DNA from: UBA4744 sp035282865
GTDB lineage: Bacteria; Actinomycetota; Acidimicrobiia; Spongiisociales; UBA4744
Direction: 5' to 3'
DNA: 7,723 nucleotides
Assembly: GCA_035282865.1 (NCBI GenBank)
Contig: DATEVB010000091.1
Span: forward strand, 1 to 7,723
The position numbers were made by a program, and so were the translations under genes. Below the pieces are notes generated by a model. The model saw nothing but the letters and a program-made list of their open reading frames with translations. It was not told where the DNA came from and did no database searches. The stretch's first letter is position 1. Every line of letters begins with the position of its first letter. Positions 1 through 6,817 of the stretch are shown here, piece by piece.

Positions 1-496
1 AGTGTGCCGCTTGATGGATTACGGCAAGTACAAGTACGAGTTGTCCGTCAAGGCCCGGGAAGCGCGTAAGAAGCAGACCCGGACGGTGATCAAAGAAGTC
101 AAGTTCAAGCCGAAGATCGGCGAGCACGACTACCTCATCAAGCAGCGCCGGACCATCGAGTTCCTCGAGGAGGGGTACAAGGTCAAGGTGACGATCTGGT
201 TCCGTGGTCGCGAAGCGCAGCGACCCGAACTGGGGCTTCGCATCCTCGACCGCCTGGCGGGAGAGGTGGCCGAGGTTGGTGTCGTTGAGCAGACGCCTGC
301 CCAGGAGGGCCGCAACATGACCATGGTCCTGGGCCCGGTGCGACGCGAGAAGCCACCGAAGACGCACAAAGAACAAGAACATCCAAAGGAAACTACCGGC
401 GCACCAACTGCGGTGGCGGTAACCGAAGCTGACCCGGAGGTCCGCGTGCAGGTCGGAGAGCCCGGGACCGATGCTGCCACCAGCGAAGAAGAATAG
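1..496 (+). CDS. infC: Translation initiation factor IF-3 (5' end cut off by window)
   Basis: IF3 binds the 30S subunit, prevents premature 50S joining and checks start-codon/initiator-tRNA pairing. The reading frame is already open at base 2, inside the conserved stretch VCRLMDYGKYKYE at the end of the N-terminal domain. About 60 N-terminal residues therefore lie outside the window, and the GTG at base 2 is an internal Val codon. The C-terminal domain follows: IKEVKFKPKIGEHDY at visible residues 30-44, then FRGRE, and the family-typical EGRNMTMVLGP ending near residue 112. After it comes a tail of about 50 residues rich in Glu, Pro, Thr and Ala, ending SEEE, which looks disordered and is not part of the folded core. 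The DNA for the start of this tail, about 360-420, is visibly richer in A than its surroundings. The gene ends in TAG, 12 bases before rpmI, in the classic infC-rpmI-rplT order. Confidence 0.97.
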   Translation, partial: VCRLMDYGKYKYELSVKAREARKKQTRTVIKEVKFKPKIGEHDYLIKQRRTIEFLEEGYKVKVTIWFRGREAQRPELGLRILDRLAGEVAEVGVVEQTPAQEGRNMTMVLGPVRREKPPKTHKEQEHPKETTGAPTAVAVTEADPEVRVQVGEPGTDAATSEEE

Positions 497-508
497 AAGG
501 AGCGGCTG

Positions 509-703
509 ATGCCGAAAATGAAGACCCACAAGGGCGCCGCCAAGCGCTTCAAGGTGACCGGCTCAGGGAAGCTGATGCGCTCCCAGGCCGGGCGGGGTCA
601 CCTGAAGTTGGCGAAGAGCCGCAAACGCTTTCGCACGCTCAAAGGAGATGCGCCCCTCACCAAGGGTGACGCCCGCAACGCCAAGCGAATGATCGGTCGC
701 TGA
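509..703 (+). CDS. rpmI: 50S ribosomal protein bL35
   Basis: Small basic protein of the large ribosomal subunit, 64 residues, which is the usual length for bL35. It begins MPKMKTHKGAAKRFKVTGSG, the family's N-terminal signature. It continues with a Lys/Arg-rich core (KLAKSRKRFRTL) and ends KRMIGR. The start is ATG, with a strong Shine-Dalgarno GAAGGAG at 496-502, six bases upstream and partly overlapping the infC stop codon. The position between infC and rplT is the canonical one. Co-transcription with both is inferred from spacing. In other bacteria this operon is autoregulated by L20 through an mRNA structure, but no such structure could be recognised in the 12-base infC-rpmI gap. Confidence 0.98.
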   Translation: MPKMKTHKGAAKRFKVTGSGKLMRSQAGRGHLKLAKSRKRFRTLKGDAPLTKGDARNAKRMIGR

Positions 704-728
704 GGCGAATCGCACAGGAGGAAGTCTC

Positions 729-1082
729 ATGGCCAGAGTCAAACGCGCCGTACACGCCAAGAAGAAGCACAAGAAAGTCCTCGAGCGCGCCAGCGGTTAC
801 AAAGGAGCCAAGAGTCGGCGATATCGCGCCGCCAACGAGCAGGTCATGCATGCGATGCAGGATTCGTATCGTGATCGTCGAGCTCGTAAGGGTGAGTTCC
901 GCCGCCTTTGGATACAACGGATCAACGCCGCCGCCCGCTTGAACGGAACGACATATTCTCAGCTGATGGCCGGCCTCAAGTCCGCCGAGGTGGAAATCGA
1001 TCGCAAGGTGCTCGCCGACATGGCGGTCAACGATCCGGCTGCCTTCGCGCAGCTCGTTGAGCTGGCCGGTTCGAAGAGCTGA
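729..1082 (+). CDS. rplT: 50S ribosomal protein bL20
   Basis: Large-subunit protein that binds 23S rRNA directly and is needed early in 50S assembly. The 117 residues match the usual length of about 115-120. Recognisable segments are MARVKRAVHAKKKHKKVL at the extended basic N-terminus, ASGYKGAKSRRYR, then RDRRARKGEFRRLWIQRINAAAR and NGTTYSQLMAGLK in the globular C-terminal half. The ATG is preceded by a perfect AGGAGG at 716-721 with seven bases of spacing, the best ribosome binding site in the window, fitting a highly expressed ribosomal gene. The 25-base gap after rpmI and the 3-base gap before the next gene indicate one message. Confidence 0.98.
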   Translation: MARVKRAVHAKKKHKKVLERASGYKGAKSRRYRAANEQVMHAMQDSYRDRRARKGEFRRLWIQRINAAARLNGTTYSQLMAGLKSAEVEIDRKVLADMAVNDPAAFAQLVELAGSKS

Positions 1083-1085
1083 CCC

Positions 1086-1850
1086 GTGGCGCCGGTTCGC
1101 TCGTCGCGCAACCCCGGCGTGGCCGAAGCGATCCGGCTGCATCGTGCCCGGCGCCGCGCCGAGACCGGCCGGACCCTCCTCGAGGGACCCCACCTCCTGG
1201 AAGAGGCCGTGCGGGCGGGAGTATCTATTCAGGTGGTGTATTTCTGCGAGGGCGACGATACCGTCGTTGAGCTGGCGGCCGGGCTCGATGTCGATCCCAT
1301 CTTGGTGACAGAAGCCGTGATGAAGAGGGTGGCCGGGACCCAACATCCCCGCGGCCCGGTGGCGATCATGGAAATCCCGTCCGGGCGGCACACCAACGAC
1401 CGCTCGCTGATGGTGACGTGGGGAGTAGGGGATCCAGGCAACGTTGGGACCTTGATACGCTCGGCGACGGCCTTCGGGCTTGGCTTTGTGGCCGGACCGG
1501 GCACGGCCGATCCGTGGTCTCCCAAGGTGTTGCGAGCCGGAGCCGGGAGCCATTTCCGCACGACCGTCGAACGGGCCCCGGACCTATCCGTTGATGTCTT
1601 GCGGGAACGCGGGTTCAGCGTTGTGGCCTCGGTGGTTCAGGGAGGGGACCAACCGGGTCGGCTCGCCGAGGTGAAACTTGGCGCCCTGCTGGTTGGCGAT
1701 GAGGGTGCCGGGCTGCCCGACTCGGTGGTTGCGGGAGCCGACCTCCGGGTCACGATTCCGATGCCCGGCCACACGGAGAGCTTGAATGCGGCCGTAGCTG
1801 GATCCTTGCTGGCCTATGAATGGATGTCCCGCCACCCAAAGAGCGCCTGA
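1086..1850 (+). CDS. SpoU/TrmH-family RNA 2'-O-methyltransferase
   Basis: SPOUT-superfamily enzyme, predicted to move a methyl group from S-adenosylmethionine to a ribose 2'-OH in rRNA or tRNA. It has 254 residues. Residues about 1-95 form the N-terminal L30e-like substrate-binding domain typical of this subgroup, with a RTLLEGPHLLEEAVRAG segment. The catalytic trefoil-knot domain carries all three SpoU motifs: motif 1 DPGNVGTLIRSATAF at 116-130 with the conserved Arg125, motif 2 LLVGDEGAGLP at 201-211, and motif 3 IPMPGHTESLNAAVA at 224-238. The start is taken as GTG, three bases after the rplT stop, with only a weak AAGAG-type binding site inside the rplT end; a start a few codons further in cannot be excluded. 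The same slot between rplT and pheS is occupied in M. tuberculosis by tsnR (Rv1644), so this is probably its orthologue. The exact target nucleotide cannot be read from sequence, hence no symbol. Confidence 0.93.
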   Translation: MAPVRSSRNPGVAEAIRLHRARRRAETGRTLLEGPHLLEEAVRAGVSIQVVYFCEGDDTVVELAAGLDVDPILVTEAVMKRVAGTQHPRGPVAIMEIPSGRHTNDRSLMVTWGVGDPGNVGTLIRSATAFGLGFVAGPGTADPWSPKVLRAGAGSHFRTTVERAPDLSVDVLRERGFSVVASVVQGGDQPGRLAEVKLGALLVGDEGAGLPDSVVAGADLRVTIPMPGHTESLNAAVAGSLLAYEWMSRHPKSA

Positions 1851-1883
1851 GACCCTCCGAGTCGCTACTAACCTGCCCGACCG

Positions 1884-2918
1884 ATGGACCAACTTGAAAC
1901 CCTCCTGGCTGCTGCCCCCAACCGGATCCAGTCTGCACCGGATTTCGAGTCCCTCAGGGACGTCGAAAACGAGCTGCTGGGCAGGAAGTCGCTGATCGCC
2001 GAGCTTCGCCGATCGCTCGCTTCCCTTCCACAAGACGAGCGGCCGGTGGTCGGGGCGCGGTTGAATGAGGCGCACCGACGCCTCACTTCGCTCATCGACG
2101 AGCGGCGCACCGACTTCGAACGGGCCGCTGAGGACGGCCTCCTTCTCGAGGACCGGGTCGATGTCACGTTGCCGGCCCGCCGGCTCCGGCGCGGGTGGCA
2201 CCATCTTGTCACCCAAACCCTCGACGAAGTGGCAGACATTTTTGTATCCCTGGGATACCGGGTGGTGACGGGACCGGAAGTCGATACTGCGTGGCACAAC
2301 TTCGATGCCCTCAACACTCCACCCACGCATCCGGCCCGTTTGGAGTCCGACACCATGTACGTCGACTACGGGGACCCTGATGATGAGCTCCTGCTTCGGA
2401 CTCAGACTTCCACGATGCAGGTTCGGTACATGGAACAACACGACCCTCCGGTCTACGTCGTCGCCCCGGGACGCTGCTATCGGACCGATACCCTCGATGC
2501 CACCCATTCACCGGTATTCCACCAGATCGAGGGCCTGGCGGTCGATGAGAACATCACCATGGCAGATCTCAAGGGCACGCTGGCTTACTTCATGCGGGAA
2601 TTCCTTGGACCGGACCGCCAGATCCGCTTGCTGCCCCACTTCTTCCCTTTCACGGAGCCGTCCGCCGAGATGCACGTTTCGTGCTTCAACTGCGATGGAT
2701 CGGGTTGCCGGGTGTGTTCGGGATCCGGATGGATCGAGTTGCTCGGATGCGGGGTGGTAGACCCCCACGTCCTGGAGGCCGTCGGCTACGACCCGTCCGA
2801 ATACTCGGGCTTCGCTTTCGGGGTCGGGGCGGAACGTTTGGCGATGGTGCGGCACGGCATCCACCACATCAGGCACTTCTTCGAGAATGACCTGCGGGTG
2901 CTGAGGCAATTCACATGA
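1884..2918 (+). CDS. pheS: Phenylalanine--tRNA ligase alpha subunit
   Basis: Catalytic subunit of the alpha2-beta2 class II synthetase that charges tRNA-Phe in the cytoplasm. It has 344 residues, normal length. Residues 1-90 are the helical, coiled-coil-like tRNA-contacting arm. Motif 1 and its flank run at about 104-150 (TGPEVDTAWHNFDALN, then HPAR). Motif 2 is PGRCYRTDTLDATHSPVFHQ at about 195-214, followed by IEGLAV. Motif 3 is FAFGVGAERLAMVRHGI at about 310-326. The protein ends ENDLRVLRQF. A Cys4 knuckle (Cys267, 270, 275, 278) leads into GWIELLGCGVVDP; this form is known in many bacterial PheS proteins but is absent from, for example, mycobacterial PheS. The ATG has no Shine-Dalgarno-like sequence upstream, yet the homology begins right at it, so the start is kept. 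The gap to the preceding gene is 33 bases. The stop overlaps the pheT start as ATGA. Confidence 0.97.
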   Translation: MDQLETLLAAAPNRIQSAPDFESLRDVENELLGRKSLIAELRRSLASLPQDERPVVGARLNEAHRRLTSLIDERRTDFERAAEDGLLLEDRVDVTLPARRLRRGWHHLVTQTLDEVADIFVSLGYRVVTGPEVDTAWHNFDALNTPPTHPARLESDTMYVDYGDPDDELLLRTQTSTMQVRYMEQHDPPVYVVAPGRCYRTDTLDATHSPVFHQIEGLAVDENITMADLKGTLAYFMREFLGPDRQIRLLPHFFPFTEPSAEMHVSCFNCDGSGCRVCSGSGWIELLGCGVVDPHVLEAVGYDPSEYSGFAFGVGAERLAMVRHGIHHIRHFFENDLRVLRQFT

Positions 2919-5317
2919 AGGTCTCGCTGCGCTGGCTTCGCGAGTACGTGGATACTCCCACCGATGATCCCGACGAACTGTCCGAGGTATTCGGCAACCT
3001 AGGGCACGAGGTCGAGGGTTACGAGGTGCTCCAACTTCAGTTTTCCGGTGTGATCGTCGGCCGGGTGGAAGAAGTCTCACCGCACCCCAACGCGGACAAA
3101 CTCCGTTTGTGCCGGGTCACAACGGGCGGCGAGCCCCGGGACATCGTCTGCGGAGCGTGGAACTTCGAAGCCGGAGCCATGGTGCCGGTGTCGGTCCCCG
3201 GTGCGGTGCTGGCCGGCGGACTCGAGGTGGGGGTGCGGACGCTACGGGGAATCGAGTCGCACGGGATGATCTGTTCGGCTGCCGAGCTCGGTCTGGGCGA
3301 CGATCACTCCGGCATCATGGTGCTCGACCCCCGGATCGAGGTCGGTACAGATTTTGGTGAACTCGTTCCGCTGCCCGACGTGGTGTTCGATCTCTCGATC
3401 ACTCCCAACCGGCCCGACGCTATGTCCATATTGGGCATCGCTCGCGACCTCGGCGCGTACTACCGGCTTCCGATCCGCCTTCCCGAGGTGTCCGTGACCG
3501 AAGAGAAACCGGCTTCTCGAGTGAAGGTAACGCTGGACGACCCGCGCGGTTGCCCCCGCTACGTCGGTCGGGAGGTCAGGAAGGTGACCGTGGCGCCGAG
3601 CCCCTTGTGGATGCAGCTCCGTCTCAAAGCGGCCGGCGTTCGCCCGATCAACAACGTCGTCGACATCACCAACTACGTCCTGCTCGAGATGGGCCAGCCT
3701 CTCCATGGTTTCGATCTCGACAAGGTGGCTGGTGAACACATCATCGTCCGGCGAGCCGAAGAGGGAGAAACGCTCAGAACCCTTGACGGGATCAACCGAG
3801 AGCTTTCGCAGTGGGACCTGGTAATCACCGACGCCTCCGGGGTGGTTGCCTTCGCGGGCGTGATGGGTGGCGAATCCACCGAGGTGGGAGACGAGACCAC
3901 GCGGGTACTCATCGAAGCGGCTCACTTCGATGCACCTACTGTGATGTTCACCGCCAAGCGCCACGACATGAGGACCGAAGCATCCTCCCGATTCGAACGC
4001 GGGGTCGACCCCAATCTGCCCGGACGGGCTGCTGCACGGGCCGCAGCGCTGATGGTCGAGGTGGCCGGCGGACGGGCGGTAGCGGGCGTGCAGGACAACT
4101 ACCCAGCGCCCATCGAACCCTGGCCCATCGAATTGCCGTTGCAGGAGATACCGCGGCTGCTGGGAATCGAACTCGAACGTAACGTGGTGGTCGATCTTCT
4201 CTCGTGGATCGGTTTCGAGAGTACCGGCGATGATCCCCTGATTGTAACCGTTCCGACCTTCCGGCCGGATGTCAGGCGCGCGGCGGATCTGGTCGAGGAA
4301 GTCGCCAGGATCCACGGGTATGACAAGATCCCCGAGACGTTGCCACTCGGCGCCGGCGGGGGACTGACCGAGGCCCAGCTGGCAGAACGGCGTGTGCGCG
4401 GGCTCATGACCGGGCTGGGATACTCGGAAGCACAGAGCTGGTCGTTTGTGGCGGCCGAGGATCTTGCCAACCTCGGCTTGGCGGCCGACGATCTCCGGCG
4501 CCAGGCCATTCCCGTCAAGAACCCTCTTCGGGATGTCGAACCGTTGCTTCGCACCACGCTTCTGCCGGGTCTCTTGAAGTCGGCCCGGCACAACGACTCT
4601 TACGGAGCCGACCGGGTTGCACTGTTCGAAATCGGAAAGGTGTTTCTGGCCGAGCCGTCGCCGATCGACCCGCGAATTCCCCATCAGCCGGACCGGCTGG
4701 CCTTTTTGGCAATCGGTGAGTTCGGCCCTCCGCAGGTCGAGGGCGCCCATCCGGTGGCCGACGTTTACACCGCTACCGCCACCTGGGATGCGATGGTCGA
4801 GATCCTCGGTATTCCCGAAACCGAGTTGCGGCAGGGATCACCCGCCGGGTATCACCCGGGGCGCGCCGCCGACGTGCTGGTGGGCGGGGTGGTCATAGGG
4901 TCGGTCGGTGAGCTCCACCCGGCAGTGGCGCGGTCGTATGGACTCCCGGGGAGAGTTGCTGCCGGAGAGGTCGCTTTGGAACCCTTGGTAGCACCGCGGG
5001 CCTGGTGGTCATTCCGGGAACCGAGCATCTATCCGCCCGTGGTTTTCGACCTCGCCTTTGATCTCGACCGGAGCGTGCCTTCCCAACATCTCGCCGATGC
5101 GGTAACCGACAGCGCCGGCGACTGGCTCGAGTCGCTGCGTGTTTTCGACGAGTTCAGCGGTCCGTCGCTCGGGGAAGGGAGAAAGAGCGTTGCCGTCCAA
5201 TTGTCGTTCCGCGCACCCGACCACACGCTCACGAACGAGGAAGTAGCTCCTCATCGCGACCGTATCATCGCCCGCGTCGAAAAACGCCTCGACGCTCACC
5301 TTCGTGGAGGAACATGA
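2915..5317 (+). CDS. pheT: Phenylalanine--tRNA ligase beta subunit
   Basis: Large partner of PheS; it binds tRNA-Phe and hydrolyses mischarged Tyr-tRNA-Phe. Its 800 residues are the full bacterial length. Domains in order: N-terminal B1 region (MKVSLRWLREYVD); EMAP/OB-fold tRNA-binding domain at about 40-150 (VSPHPNADKLRLCRV, SHGMICSAAELGL); B3/B4 editing domain at about 211-385, including GVRPINNVVDITNYVLLEMG at 241-260, then QPLHGFD, and the TEASSRFERGVDP segment; B5 domain at about 398-475 (FRPDVRRAADLVEEVARIHGYD); catalytic-like core at about 480-695; and a C-terminal anticodon-binding FDX-ACB domain at about 700-797 beginning SIYPPVVFDLAFDLD. The ATG overlaps the pheS stop by four bases and has GAGG at 2903-2906, eight bases upstream. 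Both points favour coupled, balanced synthesis of the two subunits. Confidence 0.97.
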   Translation: MKVSLRWLREYVDTPTDDPDELSEVFGNLGHEVEGYEVLQLQFSGVIVGRVEEVSPHPNADKLRLCRVTTGGEPRDIVCGAWNFEAGAMVPVSVPGAVLAGGLEVGVRTLRGIESHGMICSAAELGLGDDHSGIMVLDPRIEVGTDFGELVPLPDVVFDLSITPNRPDAMSILGIARDLGAYYRLPIRLPEVSVTEEKPASRVKVTLDDPRGCPRYVGREVRKVTVAPSPLWMQLRLKAAGVRPINNVVDITNYVLLEMGQPLHGFDLDKVAGEHIIVRRAEEGETLRTLDGINRELSQWDLVITDASGVVAFAGVMGGESTEVGDETTRVLIEAAHFDAPTVMFTAKRHDMRTEASSRFERGVDPNLPGRAAARAAALMVEVAGGRAVAGVQDNYPAPIEPWPIELPLQEIPRLLGIELERNVVVDLLSWIGFESTGDDPLIVTVPTFRPDVRRAADLVEEVARIHGYDKIPETLPLGAGGGLTEAQLAERRVRGLMTGLGYSEAQSWSFVAAEDLANLGLAADDLRRQAIPVKNPLRDVEPLLRTTLLPGLLKSARHNDSYGADRVALFEIGKVFLAEPSPIDPRIPHQPDRLAFLAIGEFGPPQVEGAHPVADVYTATATWDAMVEILGIPETELRQGSPAGYHPGRAADVLVGGVVIGSVGELHPAVARSYGLPGRVAAGEVALEPLVAPRAWWSFREPSIYPPVVFDLAFDLDRSVPSQHLADAVTDSAGDWLESLRVFDEFSGPSLGEGRKSVAVQLSFRAPDHTLTNEEVAPHRDRIIARVEKRLDAHLRGGT
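5306..5310 (+). promoter_or_regulatory. Ribosome binding site that bears on the argF start choice
   Basis: GGAGG lies inside the last codons of pheT. Two in-frame ATG codons follow: one at 5314, only three bases away, and one at 5320, nine bases away. The second has the more usual spacing, which would shorten ArgF by two residues (MDLLRIADL) and turn the 4-base overlap with pheT into a 2-base gap. The first gives the ATGA overlap also seen at the pheS/pheT junction. Sequence alone does not settle it. Confidence 0.7.
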
Positions 5318-6210
5318 CCATGGATCTCTTGCGCATCGCCGACCTCGATCCCGAGCAACTAGCCGAGATCCTGGCCCGGGCCGCGGCCGTCAAAGCTGCG
5401 CCGCAGGAAGTGGCCGGTCGACTGGCCGGCAAACATGTCGGGCTGTTCTTCATGAAGCCATCGACCCGCACCCGGGTATCGGCCGAAACGGCCACGGTGG
5501 ACCTCGGGGCTCATCCGGTAATCCTCGGCCAGCAGGAAGTCGGGCTCGGGAAGCGCGAAGCGGTCGACGACGTGGCCCGGGTCCTGGATCGCTACCTCGA
5601 TGTTCTCGCCATGCGCGTCTTCGATCACACCGACCTGGTCGCAGTGGCTGAGAACGCAAAGGCGCCCGTCATCAACCTCCTGTCCGATGAGGAGCACCCC
5701 TGCCAGGCATTGGCCGATCTGCAGACTATCGCCGAGGCCCGTCCCCTGGCGGGCACCACCCTGGCGTACCTGGGCGACGGCAACAATGTGTGTCACTCGT
5801 TGATGGTTGGGGCCGCCATGAGCGGCATGACCGTACGGGTGGCGACACCCCAGGGCTACGAGCCTCAGCGCCGGTACCTCGATGTCGCTCGGGCGCACGG
5901 CGAGGTGACCGTCACCGACAACCCGGTCGAGGCTGTGCGGGGCGCGCATGTCGTGTACACGGATGTCTGGGCGTCGATGGGCCAGGAGGAAGAAGCCGAA
6001 GCGCGAGCCAGGCGGTTCTATCCGTTCCAGGTGAACGGGCCGTTGTTGGCGATGGCCGACCCGCAAGCCATCTTCCTGCATTGTCTTCCGGCCCATCGCG
6101 GAGACGAGGTGACCAACGATGTCATGGATCATGCCCGTTCCCGTGTCTACGACCAGGCGGAGAACCGCATGCACAGCTTCAAGGGGCTCCTGGTATATCT
6201 CTTCGAGTGA
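5314..6210 (+). CDS. argF: Ornithine carbamoyltransferase
   Basis: Transfers the carbamoyl group of carbamoyl phosphate to L-ornithine, giving citrulline in arginine biosynthesis; cytoplasmic, normally trimeric. It has 298 residues, at the short end of the usual 300-335 but with every domain present. The carbamoyl-phosphate loop is FMKPSTRTRVSAE (S50-T-R-T-R54). HPCQALADLQT at 128-138 is the second phosphate-side motif. The hinge/ornithine region has GDGNNVCHSL at about 154-163 and DVWASMGQE at 217-225, whose SMG loop is diagnostic of ornithine as substrate rather than acetylornithine or putrescine. HCLPAHRGDEV at 256-266 carries the catalytic Cys257, and QAENRMHSFKGLL closes the protein. A start at 5320 is equally plausible from the ribosome binding site. 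The gene sits alone: argC, argJ, argB and argD are absent from the flanks shown, and no ARG box was recognised. The stop overlaps the mpg start as GTGA. Confidence 0.96.
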   Translation: MTMDLLRIADLDPEQLAEILARAAAVKAAPQEVAGRLAGKHVGLFFMKPSTRTRVSAETATVDLGAHPVILGQQEVGLGKREAVDDVARVLDRYLDVLAMRVFDHTDLVAVAENAKAPVINLLSDEEHPCQALADLQTIAEARPLAGTTLAYLGDGNNVCHSLMVGAAMSGMTVRVATPQGYEPQRRYLDVARAHGEVTVTDNPVEAVRGAHVVYTDVWASMGQEEEAEARARRFYPFQVNGPLLAMADPQAIFLHCLPAHRGDEVTNDVMDHARSRVYDQAENRMHSFKGLLVYLFE

Positions 6211-6749
6211 CCGTTCAAGCCGGCCTCGAAGGCCATGTCGAGAAGGTTGCCCGCTTTCTGCTGGGGATGCGGCTCCGCACCGAATTCGACGGCCGGGTGA
6301 CCGAGATATTGCTCACCGAGGTGGAAGCGTACGGGGGCTCCGACGATGCCGCCAGTCACGCCTATCGGGGACCGAACGGACGGAATGGCTCGATGTTCGG
6401 GCCGCCCGGAACGCTCTACGTGTACCGGTCGTACGGTGTGCACTGGTGTGCCAATATCGCCGCCGGCCCCGAAGGGAACGGCCGGGCAGTGTTGCTGCGT
6501 GGGGGAGTGCCGCTGGAAGGGGAATCGGTCATGGCGCAACGACGGGGGCGAACGGATCGGCTGGTCGACGGGCCCGGCAAGCTTGCTCAGGCGCTCGGCA
6601 TCGATGGAGATCACGATGGCACCAGTGTCATCGACGGACCGGTGCGGCTCCTGGCCGGGCGCGGTGCCGTCCCGGGTATCGTCGCCACCCCGCGGGTGGG
6701 AATCTCGAAGGCCAGAGAGCGCCTCTGGCGGTTCGTGCTGGTCCGCTAG
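6207..6749 (+). CDS. mpg: 3-methyladenine DNA glycosylase (AAG/MPG family)
   Basis: Monofunctional base-excision repair enzyme that removes alkylated purines such as 3-methyladenine, and hypoxanthine in some members. It has 180 residues, slightly short for the family. Conserved segments: VARFLLGMRLRT; LTEVEAYGG, where Glu40 and Tyr42 align with the catalytic Glu and stacking Tyr of human AAG; SHAYRG with His51 matching the active-site His; MFGPPGTLYVYRSYGVHWCANI at about 63-84; AVLLRGG; and DGPGKLAQALGI at 121-132. The start is taken as GTG in the GTGA overlap with argF, because the homology begins about 12 residues in and no other start codon in this frame suits. No good ribosome binding site is visible, so expression probably depends on translational coupling to argF. 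The open frame continues upstream through argF, but that part is its shadow. The stop TAG is followed at once by a second in-frame TAG. Confidence 0.93.
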   Translation: MTVQAGLEGHVEKVARFLLGMRLRTEFDGRVTEILLTEVEAYGGSDDAASHAYRGPNGRNGSMFGPPGTLYVYRSYGVHWCANIAAGPEGNGRAVLLRGGVPLEGESVMAQRRGRTDRLVDGPGKLAQALGIDGDHDGTSVIDGPVRLLAGRGAVPGIVATPRVGISKARERLWRFVLVR

Positions 6750-6817
6750 TAGCTAGCGCGGTCTTGGCGCCTGCGGTTCGAAACTCGCATTCGACGTCAA
6801 CGATACGAGGCACGTCG
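6744..6817. terminator. Possible bidirectional terminator region between convergent genes
   Basis: The 82 bases between mpg and the opposing penicillin-binding protein gene contain several small inverted repeats. CGCTAG/CTAGCG is a perfect 6-bp repeat with a 3-base TAG loop at 6744-6758, overlapping the mpg stop codon. A 7-bp stem with one bulged base and a CGA loop lies at 6772-6789 (TGCGGTT against AAC-T-CGCA). CGACGT/ACGTCG, 6 bp with a 14-base loop, lies at 6792-6817. None is followed by a T-tract on either strand, so this is not a textbook intrinsic terminator. The call rests mainly on the position between converging transcripts. Confidence 0.3.

Noticed and set aside
497..508. L20 autoregulatory RNA structure at the infC-rpmI junction.
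   Set aside because: The gap is 12 bases and contains mainly the ribosome binding site. A long-range pseudoknot cannot be judged by eye, and an operator upstream of infC would lie outside the window.
1851..1883. Possible phenylalanine leader-peptide attenuator or T-box before pheS.
   Set aside because: The gap is only 33 bases, too short for either, and it shows no Phe-codon run or stem-loop with a T-tract.
3242..4750. A 502-codon open frame on the - strand opposite pheT, plus others at 657-1553, 1584-2507 and 5359-6174.
   Set aside because: These are typical antisense shadows of high-GC genes: low-complexity Arg/Pro/Gly-rich translations, no recognisable motifs, and full overlap with well-identified + strand genes.
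5790..6206. Open frame upstream of mpg that would add 139 residues to the glycosylase.
   Set aside because: It lies entirely within argF in another frame, has no resemblance to glycosylase N-termini, and the family homology begins just after the GTG at 6207.
6772..6789. GGTTCGAAAC resembling a tRNA T-arm after mpg.
   Set aside because: Only the TTCGA core and the closing G-C pair fit; the rest of the T-stem does not pair, and no acceptor, D- or anticodon arm is present around it.
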